NCBI GenBank assembly: GCA_036583965.1
Contig: JAZBQD010000025.1
Coordinates: 15,375,410-15,439,409 of the forward strand
Length of the DNA stretch: 64,000 bases
Direction of reading: 5' to 3'
From: Prunella strophiata
Lineage: Eukaryota; Chordata; Aves; Passeriformes; Prunellidae
The notes under the pieces: generated by a model
The model's database searches: none
What the model saw: only the letters and a program-made list of their open reading frames with translations
Told to the model about the DNA's origin: nothing
In this document: piece by piece, positions 14,141 through 27,400 of the stretch
Layout: each line of letters begins with the position of its first letter
Numbering within the stretch: the first letter of the stretch is position 1
Position numbers and translations under genes: made by a program

Positions 14141-17100
14141 ACTAACAGTGAGGTGGATTCCAAGCTCCCACAAGCAGAAACATTAATGTAAGAAATGAGG
14201 TGGAAAAAGCATCTTTGGCCAATTTGACTCACACAAACTGGAAATGACACACTGCAAGTGACAAGGAGTCTCTCTCAGAAGGAAAATAAGCTTTAAGTCT
14301 TAAAACTATATCAATATTTCACTTGAGTACATTGATTTATTTTTACTACTTTTTAATTTTTTTCCTTTGGAAAGAGATTTTTGAGCATTACCTGGAATGT
14401 CTTCTGGCCCAGATTTGTGAATAAATTATGTTCTTCTTAGATACACTGCAGATGCACACTGGAGATGATGCTGGCAGCTTTTGGGGAAGATCTCAGGAAA
14501 ACCTCATGGCTTGGTTAGTGTGAGCCCTTCATCCCTGTCATGGGATGAGTCCTGGTTATACCTTTGTGGTGTCTGTGTTGGTTGGGCCTTGGATCATTGG
14601 AGCATCCCTGGAGGAGGACACTTGATTTGGACCAATAACCAAAGAAGCAGTGTTGGCTCTGGCATAACCTCAGGAGCTGGAATCACCCTCCCCCCAGTGC
14701 AGTGGGGATCACCTTGGAAAGCTAAAGGAGGAAAGAGGCACATGCTGCTCCTAGGTTTTGCTCAAACCTGCCTTTTTGAGGGGAGGTGCCCTTCTGGCCC
14801 CCACCCAGCTATTAGGGTAGAGTCACCTGGTGAGGCTGCAACTGCAAACTTGTCTCCTTTTCTCTGAAACAAAGACCCACACAAAAACCAGAGGCCACCG
14901 TGTTTCAGTAGTAAATATTTATAGAGCTTTGTTCACTTGAGCTATTTAAAGCAATTTTCCTAAGAGATCAACCTCTTTAAAGGGAGAGCATGAAATGCAC
15001 ATCTCTCTTGTGTTTCTCCCTTTTCCAGTGTGGCTTCCAGATCCATGTACCTGCTTGGCTGCTGCCTCCTCCTTTGTGTTTTTGCTGCTCATGCAGGTGC
15101 AGAGCAGAAGTTTGGCAAAGTGGACATACACCTGTGTCCAAGCCATGAATTCCCAGGGGGAAAAGGAACAGCCTGATACAAAGTAGTATCAAGTGCTGGG
15201 GAAAAGCTACCATTTCTCTTGGAGGGGTTTTACTTTTCCTATTCACATCATGTGTCATCTTTTGGGTGAAAGCTTGAAGTAAGCTCAGGTTGGGTGTGGA
15301 GTTTTGAGGTGATACTGATGTGAAGTGTATTGTGCTTGGCATGAGTAATTTGGAGGAGATCAGAGTTTCCTATAACACATCCCATGGATTCCCATGGGAA
15401 AATGACTTGCTTTCTTAGGTTTTCCTTATAGCAACTGGCAAAGGAAAGAAGAAAGGTTTGGGATTCCCTGGAGTCTTGCCCAGGAACATGAAACCCAGCT
15501 CCATGGAGGAGAATCAGGTGTCCAGCATCAGGCTTGGTACAGCAGATCCGTGTGTGCCAGGCCAGCTCTGCTGCAGGAATGGGACTGGGATGGCATCAGC
15601 ATAAGCAGGAGTCTAAAGCAGGGCTGGAAAAATAACTACAGGAGTCAGCCTGAATGCTAAATCCCAGAGAGCAGCCCAGACTTGTTCTCTGAGCCTCATT
15701 TGCTTTGTTGCATCATGGTAATATCGGTGCAGAAAGAGATCAGTTGATATAAAATAGGCTTTAAACAAGAGTGTTTTCTTTTCCCCCAGCACGGCTGCTG
15801 TGGGGCCGGGCAGGGCCGGTTCCCTGGGCTGGGTGTGCTGCAGGAGCAGCCCGTGGTGGGGTTGGCCCCTCCCTGTCAGGGGTGTGGGATTGAGGCCACT
15901 CAGGCAGAGCAATGTCCATCCTGAAATAAGCTGTGCTTGGCTGTGAGCAGAGCTTGTGAACTGCAGCCTACTCAGTGCTAACCAGCTAAAATAACAGACC
16001 AAAACCAGGGAGGGCCTTTGAGCTGTCCTGATGCACTGAGTGTCTGTGGAAAAGGCAAGCTGAAATTTTCTCCAAAACATTGCAGTTGTGTGGGTTTTTG
16101 TCCTTCATTAATGAGCTTGTAGGCAGAGTTTGCTCCAAAACCTTTTGTAAATTCAGTCTTTGTCTCAGTTTGGGTGTTTGCACGTTAAAAAGTGCAGCAC
16201 TTTCCTCAGCCCATTACCAGATCCCAGCTTGCTTTTAACTGGAGTGTGTGACCTCCTTGGGCCAGTGTATGTAATGCCCAAAGACTGGTGTCCCTCTGGA
16301 TTAAAGTGTATGGTGTAGTTTCAAATGAACATGGATTATTTAAAGCATTTCTCTGGTGACCAAGTCATGAGTTTTGAGGACAGGGAACCCATGTTCCTCT
16401 GGGGATGTAGGCTGGGCAGTTAGTGGGCGAGGAGCATAATGAAAACATCTGCGTATTTGACATTTCCATTAACAAGTTTCCTTCTCTTCCCAGTTAAGCT
16501 GAACCTCTCTCACTTTTAAAAGCTGTAGTCAAGCAATTTGTTTCAGCTCAGCAGTGGCATTTTTGGAAGTATGTGGCCTCTGTGCCCTGAAAACTGTCCC
16601 TGTCCCCCCTCCGTGGTGCTTTCATGCAACTGCTCCACCTGTGCACTGCTGCCACTGGGGAGGATCGGGACTCACTGCTGACAGGGGAGGGGCAGAGTCT
16701 CTGGGGATTTTGCATCTGAAACAGAGCATTTGGCTTAATTAGCCCATTCCCTAACAGCCCATCAGATCCTGGTTCAGGAACTGGCAGGGGAAGGTGTCTG
16801 GATGCTCCCTTCTGGTAGCAGAGCAGCTTTACTCCCATTACTCCTCACCATCCCTGGGGATGAGGGAGATTTATATCCGCCTGAAAATAAATACAGATCA
16901 TTCACTTGTCTCTGGAGGAAGATAAAATATAAACTGCCTATTTTCTGTGATACAGCCCTGGAAATAGTTGGAATTTAAGATAATTATCTTTATTGCTTTT
17001 TATAGCACCCTATGAAGGCTGAAATCTAATTTGTTTTTCCCTAACAGGGAACTCCTGCGGATGACTCAGAAAAATCCATTTGCTTTATTGACAAACTTGT

Positions 17101-17961
17101 CTGTTTGGTTGTCAGGGCAGTGTTCTCCTTGCAGGAAAAAGGAAATGCAGGTCATGCAACAGTGTGGGGTTTTAATAGAGATCCAAAGTTTGATATCTGT
17201 TGGCAAGAAGAAAAACTAAAGTTGATGTAATTAGAGTGAAGTGACTCTGCTTTATTAAATAAAGTTGTAAATTAGTTGATGCTTCAGTGGGTGTGCAGTA
17301 ATGGTGCTCTGTGCTTTGTTTATGCAACTTCACTACACTTGAAGCTTATTAACAAGAGCTTGCCGAGAAGCTGCTTTTCCTGGGCACCTGGTGCCCCTTG
17401 GCTTTGGGAAGGAGGTGGGAGGTGCAGTTGTGCCTCTTGCCCTGTGTCTGGGGCTACAGGAAATGCTGTGTTCCGTGTGGTTTGGGCCTGTTGCTTGCAA
17501 GGAGAGTTGTTTCTTTTCAAACTTTTCAGTCTGACTGTGAGACAGGCTCCCACTTTGAACAAATTTCTTAGGTATCTGAAGGTAGTGGACACCCCTTGGG
17601 TGAGTGAGTTGCATGCCAGCACAGCTGGGTGTTGTGGTTTGGGGGGGGGTTCTGCTGCTCCAGTGCTGTGGCTCTGTGAAAAGCAAAAGTCTGTGCTGCT
17701 TCTCAGCCCTTCACAAGGGGGGAGTGTGTCCTGCCTTACCTGGCCCTCTGTGATCCACACCCCAGAGCTGCTCAGAAGAGGAGACAGCAGTCTTTGGACA
17801 GCCTTCCTGTAACCTCTCCCAAAGTGCCCTGTGGCTGCAGGCAGTGGTGTTTGAGAAATGCTGGGACTGCAGGCTGATGTAGCAGAGATGTATCTAAATG
17901 TTTCTGTCTGTGGCTCACCCCCCAAAAGTCTAATTTGTCACTGCCATATGGAATAATGCTA

Positions 17962-18100
17962 CAAATCACTGAATCTCAGAGAGTCGTGGGGTGACTTGGG
18001 TTAGAAGGATCCCTAAAGCTCACCTTGTTCCATCCCCTGTGCCATGATCAGGGACACCTTCCTAGATTGCTCTAAGCCCCATCCAACTTCTCCTACAGCT
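17962..18100 (-). mobile_element. CR1 LINE 3' fragment
   Basis: It begins AATCACTGAATC and carries a degraded GGGTTGGAAGGGACCTTAAAG-like core, then CCAACTTCTCC. This is the reverse complement of an avian CR1 3' end. Boundaries are approximate. Confidence 0.7.
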
Positions 18101-18376
18101 CAAGTTGAGAGTTTTAAAACAACAATGAAGAAGTCAGAAGCAGTGTAGGGGTTAACAGTGGTTTCAAAGAGGAGGGATAGAGCTCCACAGAGCAGCCTTT
18201 GCCATGGAGCAAAGCCTGTTCCTGTCAGGTCTCTGTAGACCTCCTCAAAGAGGCAGCAGAGCAAGGAGGAGAAAACATCCCTTTAGGAAACACGAAATGA
18301 GAGCTCCATGTGGGCAGAGCAAGGTTCTTGTGCATCTCTGAAGATGTTCTCAGGGTTTTCATTGCTTTTCTTTCAG

Positions 18377-18437
18377 GAATTGACTACAAGACCACTACTA
18401 TCTTGTTGGACGGCAGAAGGGTCAAGCTGGAACTCTG
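18377..18437 (+). CDS. RAB40C: RAB40C coding exon (switch I side)
   Basis: Acceptor TTTCTTTCAG and donor TG|GTGAGT. The exon enters in phase 1 (it completes a Gly codon from the missing exon) and leaves two bases of the Trp codon of LELW. It encodes [19 protein letters not shown]. At 61 nt it is not a multiple of three. Confidence 0.93.
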
Positions 18438-21400
18438 GTGAGTGTTTCTGAGCCTTTCTAACCCAAACCCTGGGAGCTCAGGCCGGGTGAGCAGGGACAC
18501 AGGGCTGGGGGGACTCTGTGCCAGGCTGTGGAGAGCGTGGACCTTCCCTGGAGGCGTGGTGGGACTTTGTGGCTGTTCCTACCAGAAAGTTACTCTGGCA
18601 AATAAGATTCCTTTCTGTCAGTGAAGTAGCACAAACACCATGCTGCTCTTTGCTGGAATAGTCTGAATTCAGTCACTGTCTGTCTTAAATGACCATTTTC
18701 ACCATTATTCTGCACTTAAGACCCCACCTGTAGTTCTGTTGTCCAGAGCTCCTGGCACAAGAAGCACATGGATATGTTAGAACAGCCCAGAGGAGGCCAT
18801 GAAGATGCCCCAAGGGCTGGAGCCCCTCTGCTCTGGAGCCAGGCTGGGAGAGCTGGGGGTGCTCACCTGGAGAGGAGAAGGCTCCAGGGATACCTCAGAG
18901 CCCCTTGCAGGGCCTAAAGGGGCTCCAGGAGAGCTGGAGAGGGACTGGGGACAAGGCATGGAGGGACAGGACAAGGGAGAATGGCTTCCCACTGACAGAG
19001 GACAGGGTTAGATTGGGAAGGAATTGTTCCCTGGGAGGGTGGGCAGGCCCTGGCACAGGGTGCCCAGAGCAGCTGTGGCTGCCCCTGGATCCCTGGCAGT
19101 GTCCAAGGCCAGGCTGGATGGGTTGGAGCCACCTGGGATAGTGGAAGGTGTCCCTGCCATGGCAGGGTTAGAACTGGTTGGTGTTTAACATCCCTTCCAA
19201 CCAAACTATAACATCATTCTATGTTCCTGTACTGCTCTTGATCACTGAGGGACTAGTACTGTTTTGGAAGCAATACTGGATTTTCCTGATATCCAAGGAT
19301 GAGAAATAGAAACAAGAGAAGGAAAGTAGAAGAATGAAGCAGGGGAAACCCTTGGTCCCTCAGCAGCTGGATACTTCTCAATGCCTTGAGTAGAAAATTA
19401 AATTGAGCGGTGAACAGGAATCACTGCGTTAGGGCAGGGTGAACCCCTGGAGAGCAGGACTGACTGGAGTGACCAGACCCTGGGACAGAGAGGGGAGAAC
19501 ACTGCATGGGAGGAGGAACCCCTGCTTATCTGTCAGCACCTGAGGGACAGCTGGAGTCCTTCTGGCTGAGCTTTGTCTAACTTGCTGAGGAGCTGACACA
19601 GCAGTCTGTGGAGATGAAAGAGGAAGGGAAGGACAGGATAGGTAGTGTGTCCCTACCCTGGTTTTCACACAGATCTGGTAGGGAATGACACAGGTCCTAA
19701 AACATGGAGTTAAATATCCCCTTACAAATGCTTGGGTCAAGTAACAAGAATATTAGTAACATGTGAATTGTTAAATAGGAATGAACTCCATGTTCTCAGC
19801 CCCACTGATTCTAGCAGTGTGTAGTTTGGTGGTTTAATTACACCCCTGCTCTTTGAAGATGAATGTCCTGATTTTTCTTACAAAAAAGAACAGAAGCAGC
19901 TAATTTATCTCTTCTAGCCTCCATGTTTTTATGTGCCACTTGTATTCTTGTCTCTCTTGTAAGATACCTATTTTAACATTTCAGCCCCAAGTGTGTAGTA
20001 ACTTAGTGCTTCCCTCTTGAAACCATATTTTTATAATGTAATTCTTGAGCTGGAGAACAGCACAGAAACTGAAAAGCTGATAACACTGATTGATGATGCC
20101 TTAGTGTAACCTTTTACCATTACTTACTCAGTATTTGATTGTCGAGGGAGAAGGACATGTAAGCACAGGCTGTTAGATTAATGTCCAGGATCCTACAAAG
20201 CTTTAGATCTGCAAAAAATTACTGTCCTGCATGTGCTATGTTTTTCCTAGAGCTGCAAATCTGGGGCTGAGGGATTTCTCAGCCTTCTCAGAGGTCATTA
20301 AAGTGTCTTTTATCCTGGCCCAGGGAATAGATTGGAGAAACACCATAATGTGTCTCTGATTAGCCTGCCACATTTCAGTATATCCTGGTTAAATCAGAGT
20401 GCTGGGCTCTGGCATCTTGTTCCAGAAGGGCACTGAGAGGTGCTGGCAGTGTTGTCAAACTTAGTTGCACCTTGTCCAGACAGGACAAATTATAGTGACT
20501 AAAAGCCCCTTATTGTCACAGTGGTCTAGAAACACTGTACCCCACTCCTGATCCTCAGCTTTCTGTAAGGTATAGAGACCAGGTCTGTCAGGGATCTTGG
20601 TATAAAGAGAATTCCCTTTATTTTGGTTAAAATGTATTGGAAAAACAGGTGAAGCCTAGTGCAAGGCAGTTTCTTCTCCTGTGAGTGGTCATATTTAGGC
20701 TGGCTGTTCTCCATGGCTGGGAGACCTCTGCAGACTCACTCTGACTGAACTCCTGTGGACTGAAGGGAACTAGGCAGAAAATCCTTTGCCCAGAGGAGTA
20801 AAATGACTTATACCCTCACTCATCATCAGGTAGTCCTGCAGCCAAGTGGTTTGGGCTTGTACCTTCTCCATGGGAAGCACAATGACAGTGACAACCTGTA
20901 CCCAAAGGTGGAGATGTACCCACCAGTTCTTCCCCAGAAGAATCCACCATGCAGAGTACTTTGGCTACTATATACATCCTAAAGATCTGACAAGATCAAC
21001 CCTGATTTTTATTTTATTTCTTTATGGCCAGCAGGAGATGTGCAGTATGGGAGTCAGTTCTCCACATCTCATAGCTGTAACTTTTCTGTGTTTTAGGGAC
21101 ACCTCAGGGCAAGGAAGATTTTGCACTATTTTCAGATCCTACTCCAGGGGAGCCCAGGTAAGTGCTGCTCTCAGGGCTTTGATGTTTGCTTTAACTTTAG
21201 GCTGTGTAAGTCTTTCCTGCCATAGTAAAGAGCTCTGAAGAGGAATGCACTGATCACCAAAAGAATCCCTGTAGATGCCAAGAGACACTCAGTGTTGTCG
21301 TGTTGCCTGGGATTCTGTTCTTATGAAGTGGTGGGAGAGAAGGGAGTGAATGGCAGACTTTGCTAAACTCCTACAGAAAAGGTCTGTGCAGACAGTATTC

Positions 21401-24400
21401 AGTCTCAATTTCTAGAGGAGGGCTGAGAGGTCGTTAGAGAGGATGAGGCAATTCTTGCTCTAGATCTGCCTCATCTTTAATGTGGGAGCTCCTACTTTCT
21501 GAGGTTTTTAAAATTTGTTTAAATATGCCACTGGCTTTCCCAGTGGAGTTCTTCCAGTCTGTGTTGCTTTCGAGTCAGTACCAAAAATAGGGGTGGCTCC
21601 TACTTGTGTGTTTGAGGCAGACTTGAAACTAGAGCAGCTCAATTGGAACGTAAAGTATGTGTGTTCCTCAAAACATGAGGCACAGTGTTACATTTTGAGT
21701 TTCTCCTTTGGGCCCTGCTCCAGAATAGCATCAAGATCTTCAACAACACAAAATTCTTGTGGTCCTCTGGAAAAAATGCTGTTTATTAGTGCTTTCTGAC
21801 AGTTCTGCTGTTGTCCTTTTAGTAACATGGCAGGGTCCCTCCAGGATAAAGTTTACCAGAGTTAAATGAGTTACTTTATTTTCCTTATTGTTTTCAAGTT
21901 GGAAAGCTTTGGAGAAAATTCCTCCTCTGTTAGACACTAGGAGTCAGAAGCTGTGTATCAGCCTCCTGAGCAGGCCAGTATCCTGGGAGATTGCCAGCCT
22001 TTAGGAAATGTTGTACTTCTACTTACCACTCTCAGCTTTTTGCTCCTTGTATCTGTAGACTTTTGCTTTGCTGACTGGCAAAATCCATGTTCTTCTCTCT
22101 CTCTGACTTCCTGCAAATTCACTTTTGCTGTAGACATAGGAGCACCTCACCTGGGGTGTGCTGTTGAGATCTTCCCCTGTGTCCTGTTTATTCATGTTAG
22201 TGCACATCTCTGGTGGTCTGGATGCTTTGAGGCAGCTCCTTTGAAGCAGAGGCCAATTTCCTGGTGCTTGCAGAAAAGTGCAAGGGAAGGAGAGTTGGAG
22301 TTCTGCAGTGGGAGAGTCCAGGATCTCCTGTTCACATATTCAGTCCCATGTCTGAGTTTCTTTCAGCTTGTACATTTCATTTTCTTTCAGCCTTTACTGC
22401 GTTTCGGAAAAATCTGGAACCCCATTCACATAATCACAGTTTGCATTGGAGGGGACCTTAAGGCTCATCTCATTCCAACCCCCCTCCCATCTGCAGGGAC
22501 ACCCTCTGCTAGACCAGTGTGCTCCAAGCCCCATCCAGCCTAGCCTTGAGCACTTCCCTTGAGGGATCCCTTGAGGGATCAGGAATCCACAAACTCCTCA
22601 TGGAACCTGTGGGCTTGAGGCCATGTTGCTTCCCTCACCAGTTAGAAGTGAACAGAACTGGTCAGTGTGGTTTTTTGGTGACCACAGAACTCAGCTTTGG
22701 TCAGGCTCTTTCTAAGACCTTGTCATGTCAGATGCTCAGGTCAAACTGGAAATGGAAAGCAGCAGCTACTGTGTCCAGGAATGCCACCTGGGAGCTTTTA
22801 GCCCTGTGTGCAGCCACTGTGCACAGTGGTTACTCCCCTTGGTGTGACCTGGGAGCTCCTCAGAGCAAGTGCTGTGTCTAGGCAGGGCTGCACCCTCAGA
22901 GCCTGAGCCCATATACCAGACCTTGTACCTGCTGCTGCCACAGAGCAAACTGGGGCACAGGGCAAAGCTGAAATGAGCAGTGGTGAGAGCACTCCAATTG
23001 CATGGGGAGACAGACACACATCTGTATGGAACCTGCATGGAGCTGTGAGGCCCTGGCACAGCACCTCCATGTGACTCCTGCAGCCTGTTCTCCCTGGACA
23101 CCACATTTGGGTGCCACAAGGTGTCATGTACCTGGCTGCCCACAGGCTTGAAAGGGATTGGTTTTCTCTTCCTTCTTCAAAATGAAGCTCTTGACCTTCT
23201 TCAGCTGTATTTATCAGGATTGCTGGAGGAGCTCTACCTGAACATCAGCAAGGTTTGCCTCCTCCATCTCACTGCCTACCCCTCCCAAGGAGTGAGTCTG
23301 AGAGCCAGTGAACCTCATCAGCCAGGCAGGGGGACCTCTAATGGGAATGCTTTATAGCATCATAGAATCACTGAGGTTGGAAAAGCCCTCTGAGATCATT
23401 GAGTCAAACCAGGAACCCAGCACTGCCAAGGCCCCAGCTAAGCCATGTCTCTCAGCACCACATTCTACGTGGATTTTTGTAACATCTCCAGGGATGGTGA
23501 CTCCACCATGGACAGCCTGTGCCAATGCCTGACCACCCTTTCAGTGAAGAAATTACCCCAAAATGCAATCTAAACCTCCCCTAGCACAACTTGAGGTTGT
23601 CTCTTCTCACCTTGTCACTTGTAACCTGGGAGAAGAGACCAGTCCCCACCTGACTGCCACCTCCTTTCAGGAAGTTGTAGAGAGCAATTCACTGCTGAAT
23701 GCTGGGGAATGGAGCTCACTTGCACAGCAAGGTGTAGCTCACACCTTTGCCTCAAGACTGCCCTCTGCTTGTGCAACAAATGCCTTTTCCAAAGTGCTGT
23801 TGTGATGCCTTAATCCTGGTCTGCCCAAACAGTCGATGCTTAAAAGCAGCAAACCAGCCCTAAGGAGCAAGCCTGCCTAGGATGAGGAGAGGTATTTCCC
23901 AAGGGAAGTCTCTCCAGGCCCTCTGAAAGTGCCCAGGAGATGAGCACAGGGAAGGTGCCTCTTGAAAATGACTGGAGTCCTTGTACAGACTTCTCCAGGT
24001 GGCTTGGAGTAAAACTCAGATTGTTTTCAGCAACAAGTGGTTGGCTCTCATGTGATGTTCCAGTGTTATTCCTGTATTAACAGGAATACAGATACCATGT
24101 CTCTTAAATAACTCACCACAACTTTCAGTAGAAGAAGAAAGTATCTAAATTTATACTCTGAATGGTTAACCAAAGCAAGAGGACAGTTTGTTTTGAATAA
24201 CAAATGCCTGTGTGACTGCAAGGATGGACTTCCAACACCTCCAGTTATTTTCAGTATGCAGAAGCTGACTTCTTTGGCATAGCCTTAACATAAATACAGT
24301 ATAACCTATATGGTCTTGGCAGAGAAATGCAGAAATGCTTCTGAGTTCTCTGATTTAGAATTATGGAATGGTTTGGGTTGAAAGGGACCTTAAAGCCCAT

Positions 24401-27400
24401 CCCATTCCACCCTCTGCCATGTCCAGGGACACCTTCTACTATCCCAGGTTGCTCCAAACTCCATCCAATCTGGCCTTGGACACTGCCAGGGATCCAGGGG
24501 CAGCCACAGCTGCTCTGGGCACCCTGTGCCAGGACCTGCCCACCCTCACAGGGAACAATTCCTTCCCAATATCCCATCTAACCCTGTTCTCTGCCAGTGG
24601 GAAGCCATTCCCTGTGTCCTGTCATTTTATGTCCTTATCCAAAGTCCCTCTCCAGCTGTCCTGGAGCCCTGTGAGGCTCTGGGATCTCCCTGGAGCCTTC
24701 TCTTCTCCAGGTGAGCACCCCCAGCTCTCCCAGCCTGGCTCCAGAGCAAAAGGGCTTCTGCCCTTGGAGCATCTTCATGGCCTCCTCTGGACCATTACAA
24801 GATATCCACATCCCTCTCATGTTGGAGGCCCCAGAGCTGGGTGCAGTACTCCAGGTGTGGTCTCCAGGATGTATTCAGGGCTGTGTGCTGTGGTGGCTTC
24901 TTAGCTGCAGCTGCTTGCTTTTCTTTCTACTGTCTTGGAATCCTCAGACTTCAAGACTTCTGCTGTGGGAAGGCTGACACAAATCCCCTTGGAGGGAAGA
25001 GAAATAACTTATTGAAACTAAAAGCCAACAGCTCAGGAAGAACAAATCCAGCAGAGAAGAGAGGTGCCAGCATGGGAAAAGCTCTATTTGAAGTTCAGTG
25101 TGATATTTGTACAAGAACAGATTAGGTGTAAACTGGCCTTGAGCACCTTCACAATGAGAATTAGTGGAAGGTTCTCACTGAGTAGAGGACTAAAGAGCTC
25201 AAGGAGAGCTTGAAAAATGAGGTATCAGAGAGGACTTGTACAGGTTGGCTGTGAGAACAGGAGGCTGGTTCAGCAACCTGGCAGCCCTTACCCAGGTCTG
25301 AATAGCCAGTGCTCAAGAGAATACTTGGTATGAAAAGTACCTCCAAGCTAGGGAAGCATGACTTTCCCACACACTCTTTATTGTTTCTCAATTGTAGTGA
25401 TAAAATTCAATTTTCTGAAGTAGACCCTGGAGAGGTTGCAACATGGAAAAACAGTCTCCAGACAGTGAGCAGACCTTGGGAGTTCTTTTTTGCCCCATGG
25501 CACAGCCTGGTGCTGTGCTCAGGCTGAACTTGTGGCTGGTCCCTCCCCAGGGAAAGGACTCCAGTACCTTGATGCCTTCCCCAGTTTTAACTCCACACCA
25601 CTGGCCTGGCTCCTGAGCCATGTGACTTTCACGTTCAGCAGGAACTTCTTCCTCTTGAAATTACCTGCAGTAAAACACCCTTGCTGCCCCTGATGAGCTG
25701 GCTCTGAGCAAGAACCAGCCCCTTCTTCCAGCATGATTGCCTCAGGGTTTGCTGTGAGGATCACAGGTCTCTTGCCTTCCTCCCTGCCCTGCATTAGCAG
25801 ATCTCATCTCATCAGGGACACGAGGAGCTCTTGGGCTCCAGGTGGAGGCTTGTGGTGCTGGTGTGCCTGGGACCCCTCTCCTTTTCTCTTACTTCCCTAG
25901 ATGTTGAGTTCCCACTTCATTCCCTTCTCTGTTGGGGTCTGATGGGCCAGCAGGTCCTGAGCACATCACTTCAGGATCTCCTTTTGGGGCCAAAAGAGGA
26001 GCATTTGTGTCTGGGATAACAGAGCACTGGCCTCCAGGCACTGATGGGGCAGGGGGAGTGTGCAGCCAGTCATGGTGACTGCAGGGCCAGGGAGGAGAGG
26101 AAACCAAGCAGTGTTGTGCCCTGCAGAGCCAACTCGGGCAGTCTGGAGCTTGCTGTGTTGCAGAAGGATTTTATGTGAATTGTCACAGCATGGGGTACAG
26201 TGAAAAGTATTTAGTGTGCTTAAAGGTGCTGCAGAAATCTTTTTTGCTCTTGGACTCCTGTTCCTTTTCTGGCTTCTAGATCTCAGTCATTCCAGCAGAG
26301 CTGGCTCACTGATCTCGGCTGTTTGAGCAGCTGTGACTGTTCTGGCTGCTGTGAGCAAATGGAAATTATTCCAAGAGTGATCACAGAGGGGAGAAAGAGC
26401 TGTGGTGGTGCTTCCTGATCTAGCCAGGAAGAAGCAGTGTTAGGATCATTCCTGATGTCCTCATATGCCAGTGATTTAAACTGTTTCTGAAAATGTGGCT
26501 TGCCAAACTCTTTGCAGACAGTGTGATAAAATGCTCCCATCTTGCAGCAAAGCTGCAGCCCTAAAGAAATTATGGATATTGTTGAGTTCTGCTTAGGCAG
26601 GTGGTTTGAGGAGCTGCTGTTTATCCTGTTCAGGGCTTCTCAGTATGCAGGAAGGTGGTGGATTTTTGGCAGCTCAACAGACTCAGGTGCAGATTGAGCC
26701 CTCCCTTATGGCTTTTTTGGTTACTACAAATACCTCACCTGCCTTGGGTCATTTGGACAGGATTGCCCAGCTGCTGGAGGAAGCCTGCCCTGCCTGCCAA
26801 AGTACTTATCAAAAGCTCAGTGATAAATACCCCCCAATGTTGGGAAGAGGTTTAGCAGCAGGATGTCACTGCCCATGAGCTAAGGTCCAAGGTGCCAGCT
26901 GGAAAGCCATGATCAAATGGAGATGTGAAAGAGCAGGCAGGAGACAGAGTGTTCTGGTTCCTGTCAGCACTGGACCTTCTGTTTAAGATTTATTTCATCC
27001 TCTGGGACAGAAAATTCACTCTGAGGGGCTCTTCAACCTTCTTCAGCAGCAGCTTTTTTCCATCAGTGGAGAATATCAGCAAGTGACACTTTCCTGGCCA
27101 CCCTGTCACCTGCCTGCATTGGGCTGAGGTCCTTGGCAATTGTGCAAGTGTTCCTAGCAGCTTCTTGTGTGCTGGAAGCCCCTAAAGCATCTGGGAAGCC
27201 TTTTTAGACAAGCCTGCTTTGCACTTGACAGTGTGCAAGCTGATTTTCTCTTACTTTTAAAAGCTTTTTGCTTATAAACCTAGTCCAAACCTGCTACAAG
27301 CAGGCAGAAATTATATTTCCCCACCACCACTTCAGTTACGTGGACAAATCTTTGTGTAAGCTCCTGCTGGAAGCAAATTTGGGTTTTGGCAGAGTAAGTG

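Larger units (their letters stand above)
1..18376 (+). other. RAB40C large 5' intron (no coding exon found)
   Basis: I looked for the Rab40 N terminus (VGDSDVGKGE) and found no match, so the first coding exon must lie left of the window. Bases 1-100 are CpG-rich with three imperfect copies of ATCGCTGTCACC, perhaps the downstream edge of a promoter island. There is a T19 run at 140-158, a CpG-richer block at 9080-9420, the G/T-only block at 13200-14140 and a CR1 fragment at 17962-18100. The rest looks like unique intron with no supported gene. Confidence 0.6.

Noticed and set aside
13078..14250. 300-390-codon frames of Lys/Asn/Gln/Thr or Phe/Leu/Cys/Val
   Set aside because: They are translations of the G/T-only tandem block; several frames are open at once simply because the block cannot make stop codons in them.
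18905..19204. Open frames over 18777-19204 and 24251-24977
   Set aside because: They fall inside the 3' ends of CR1 copies, not in an ORF1 or ORF2 region, and are chance frames.
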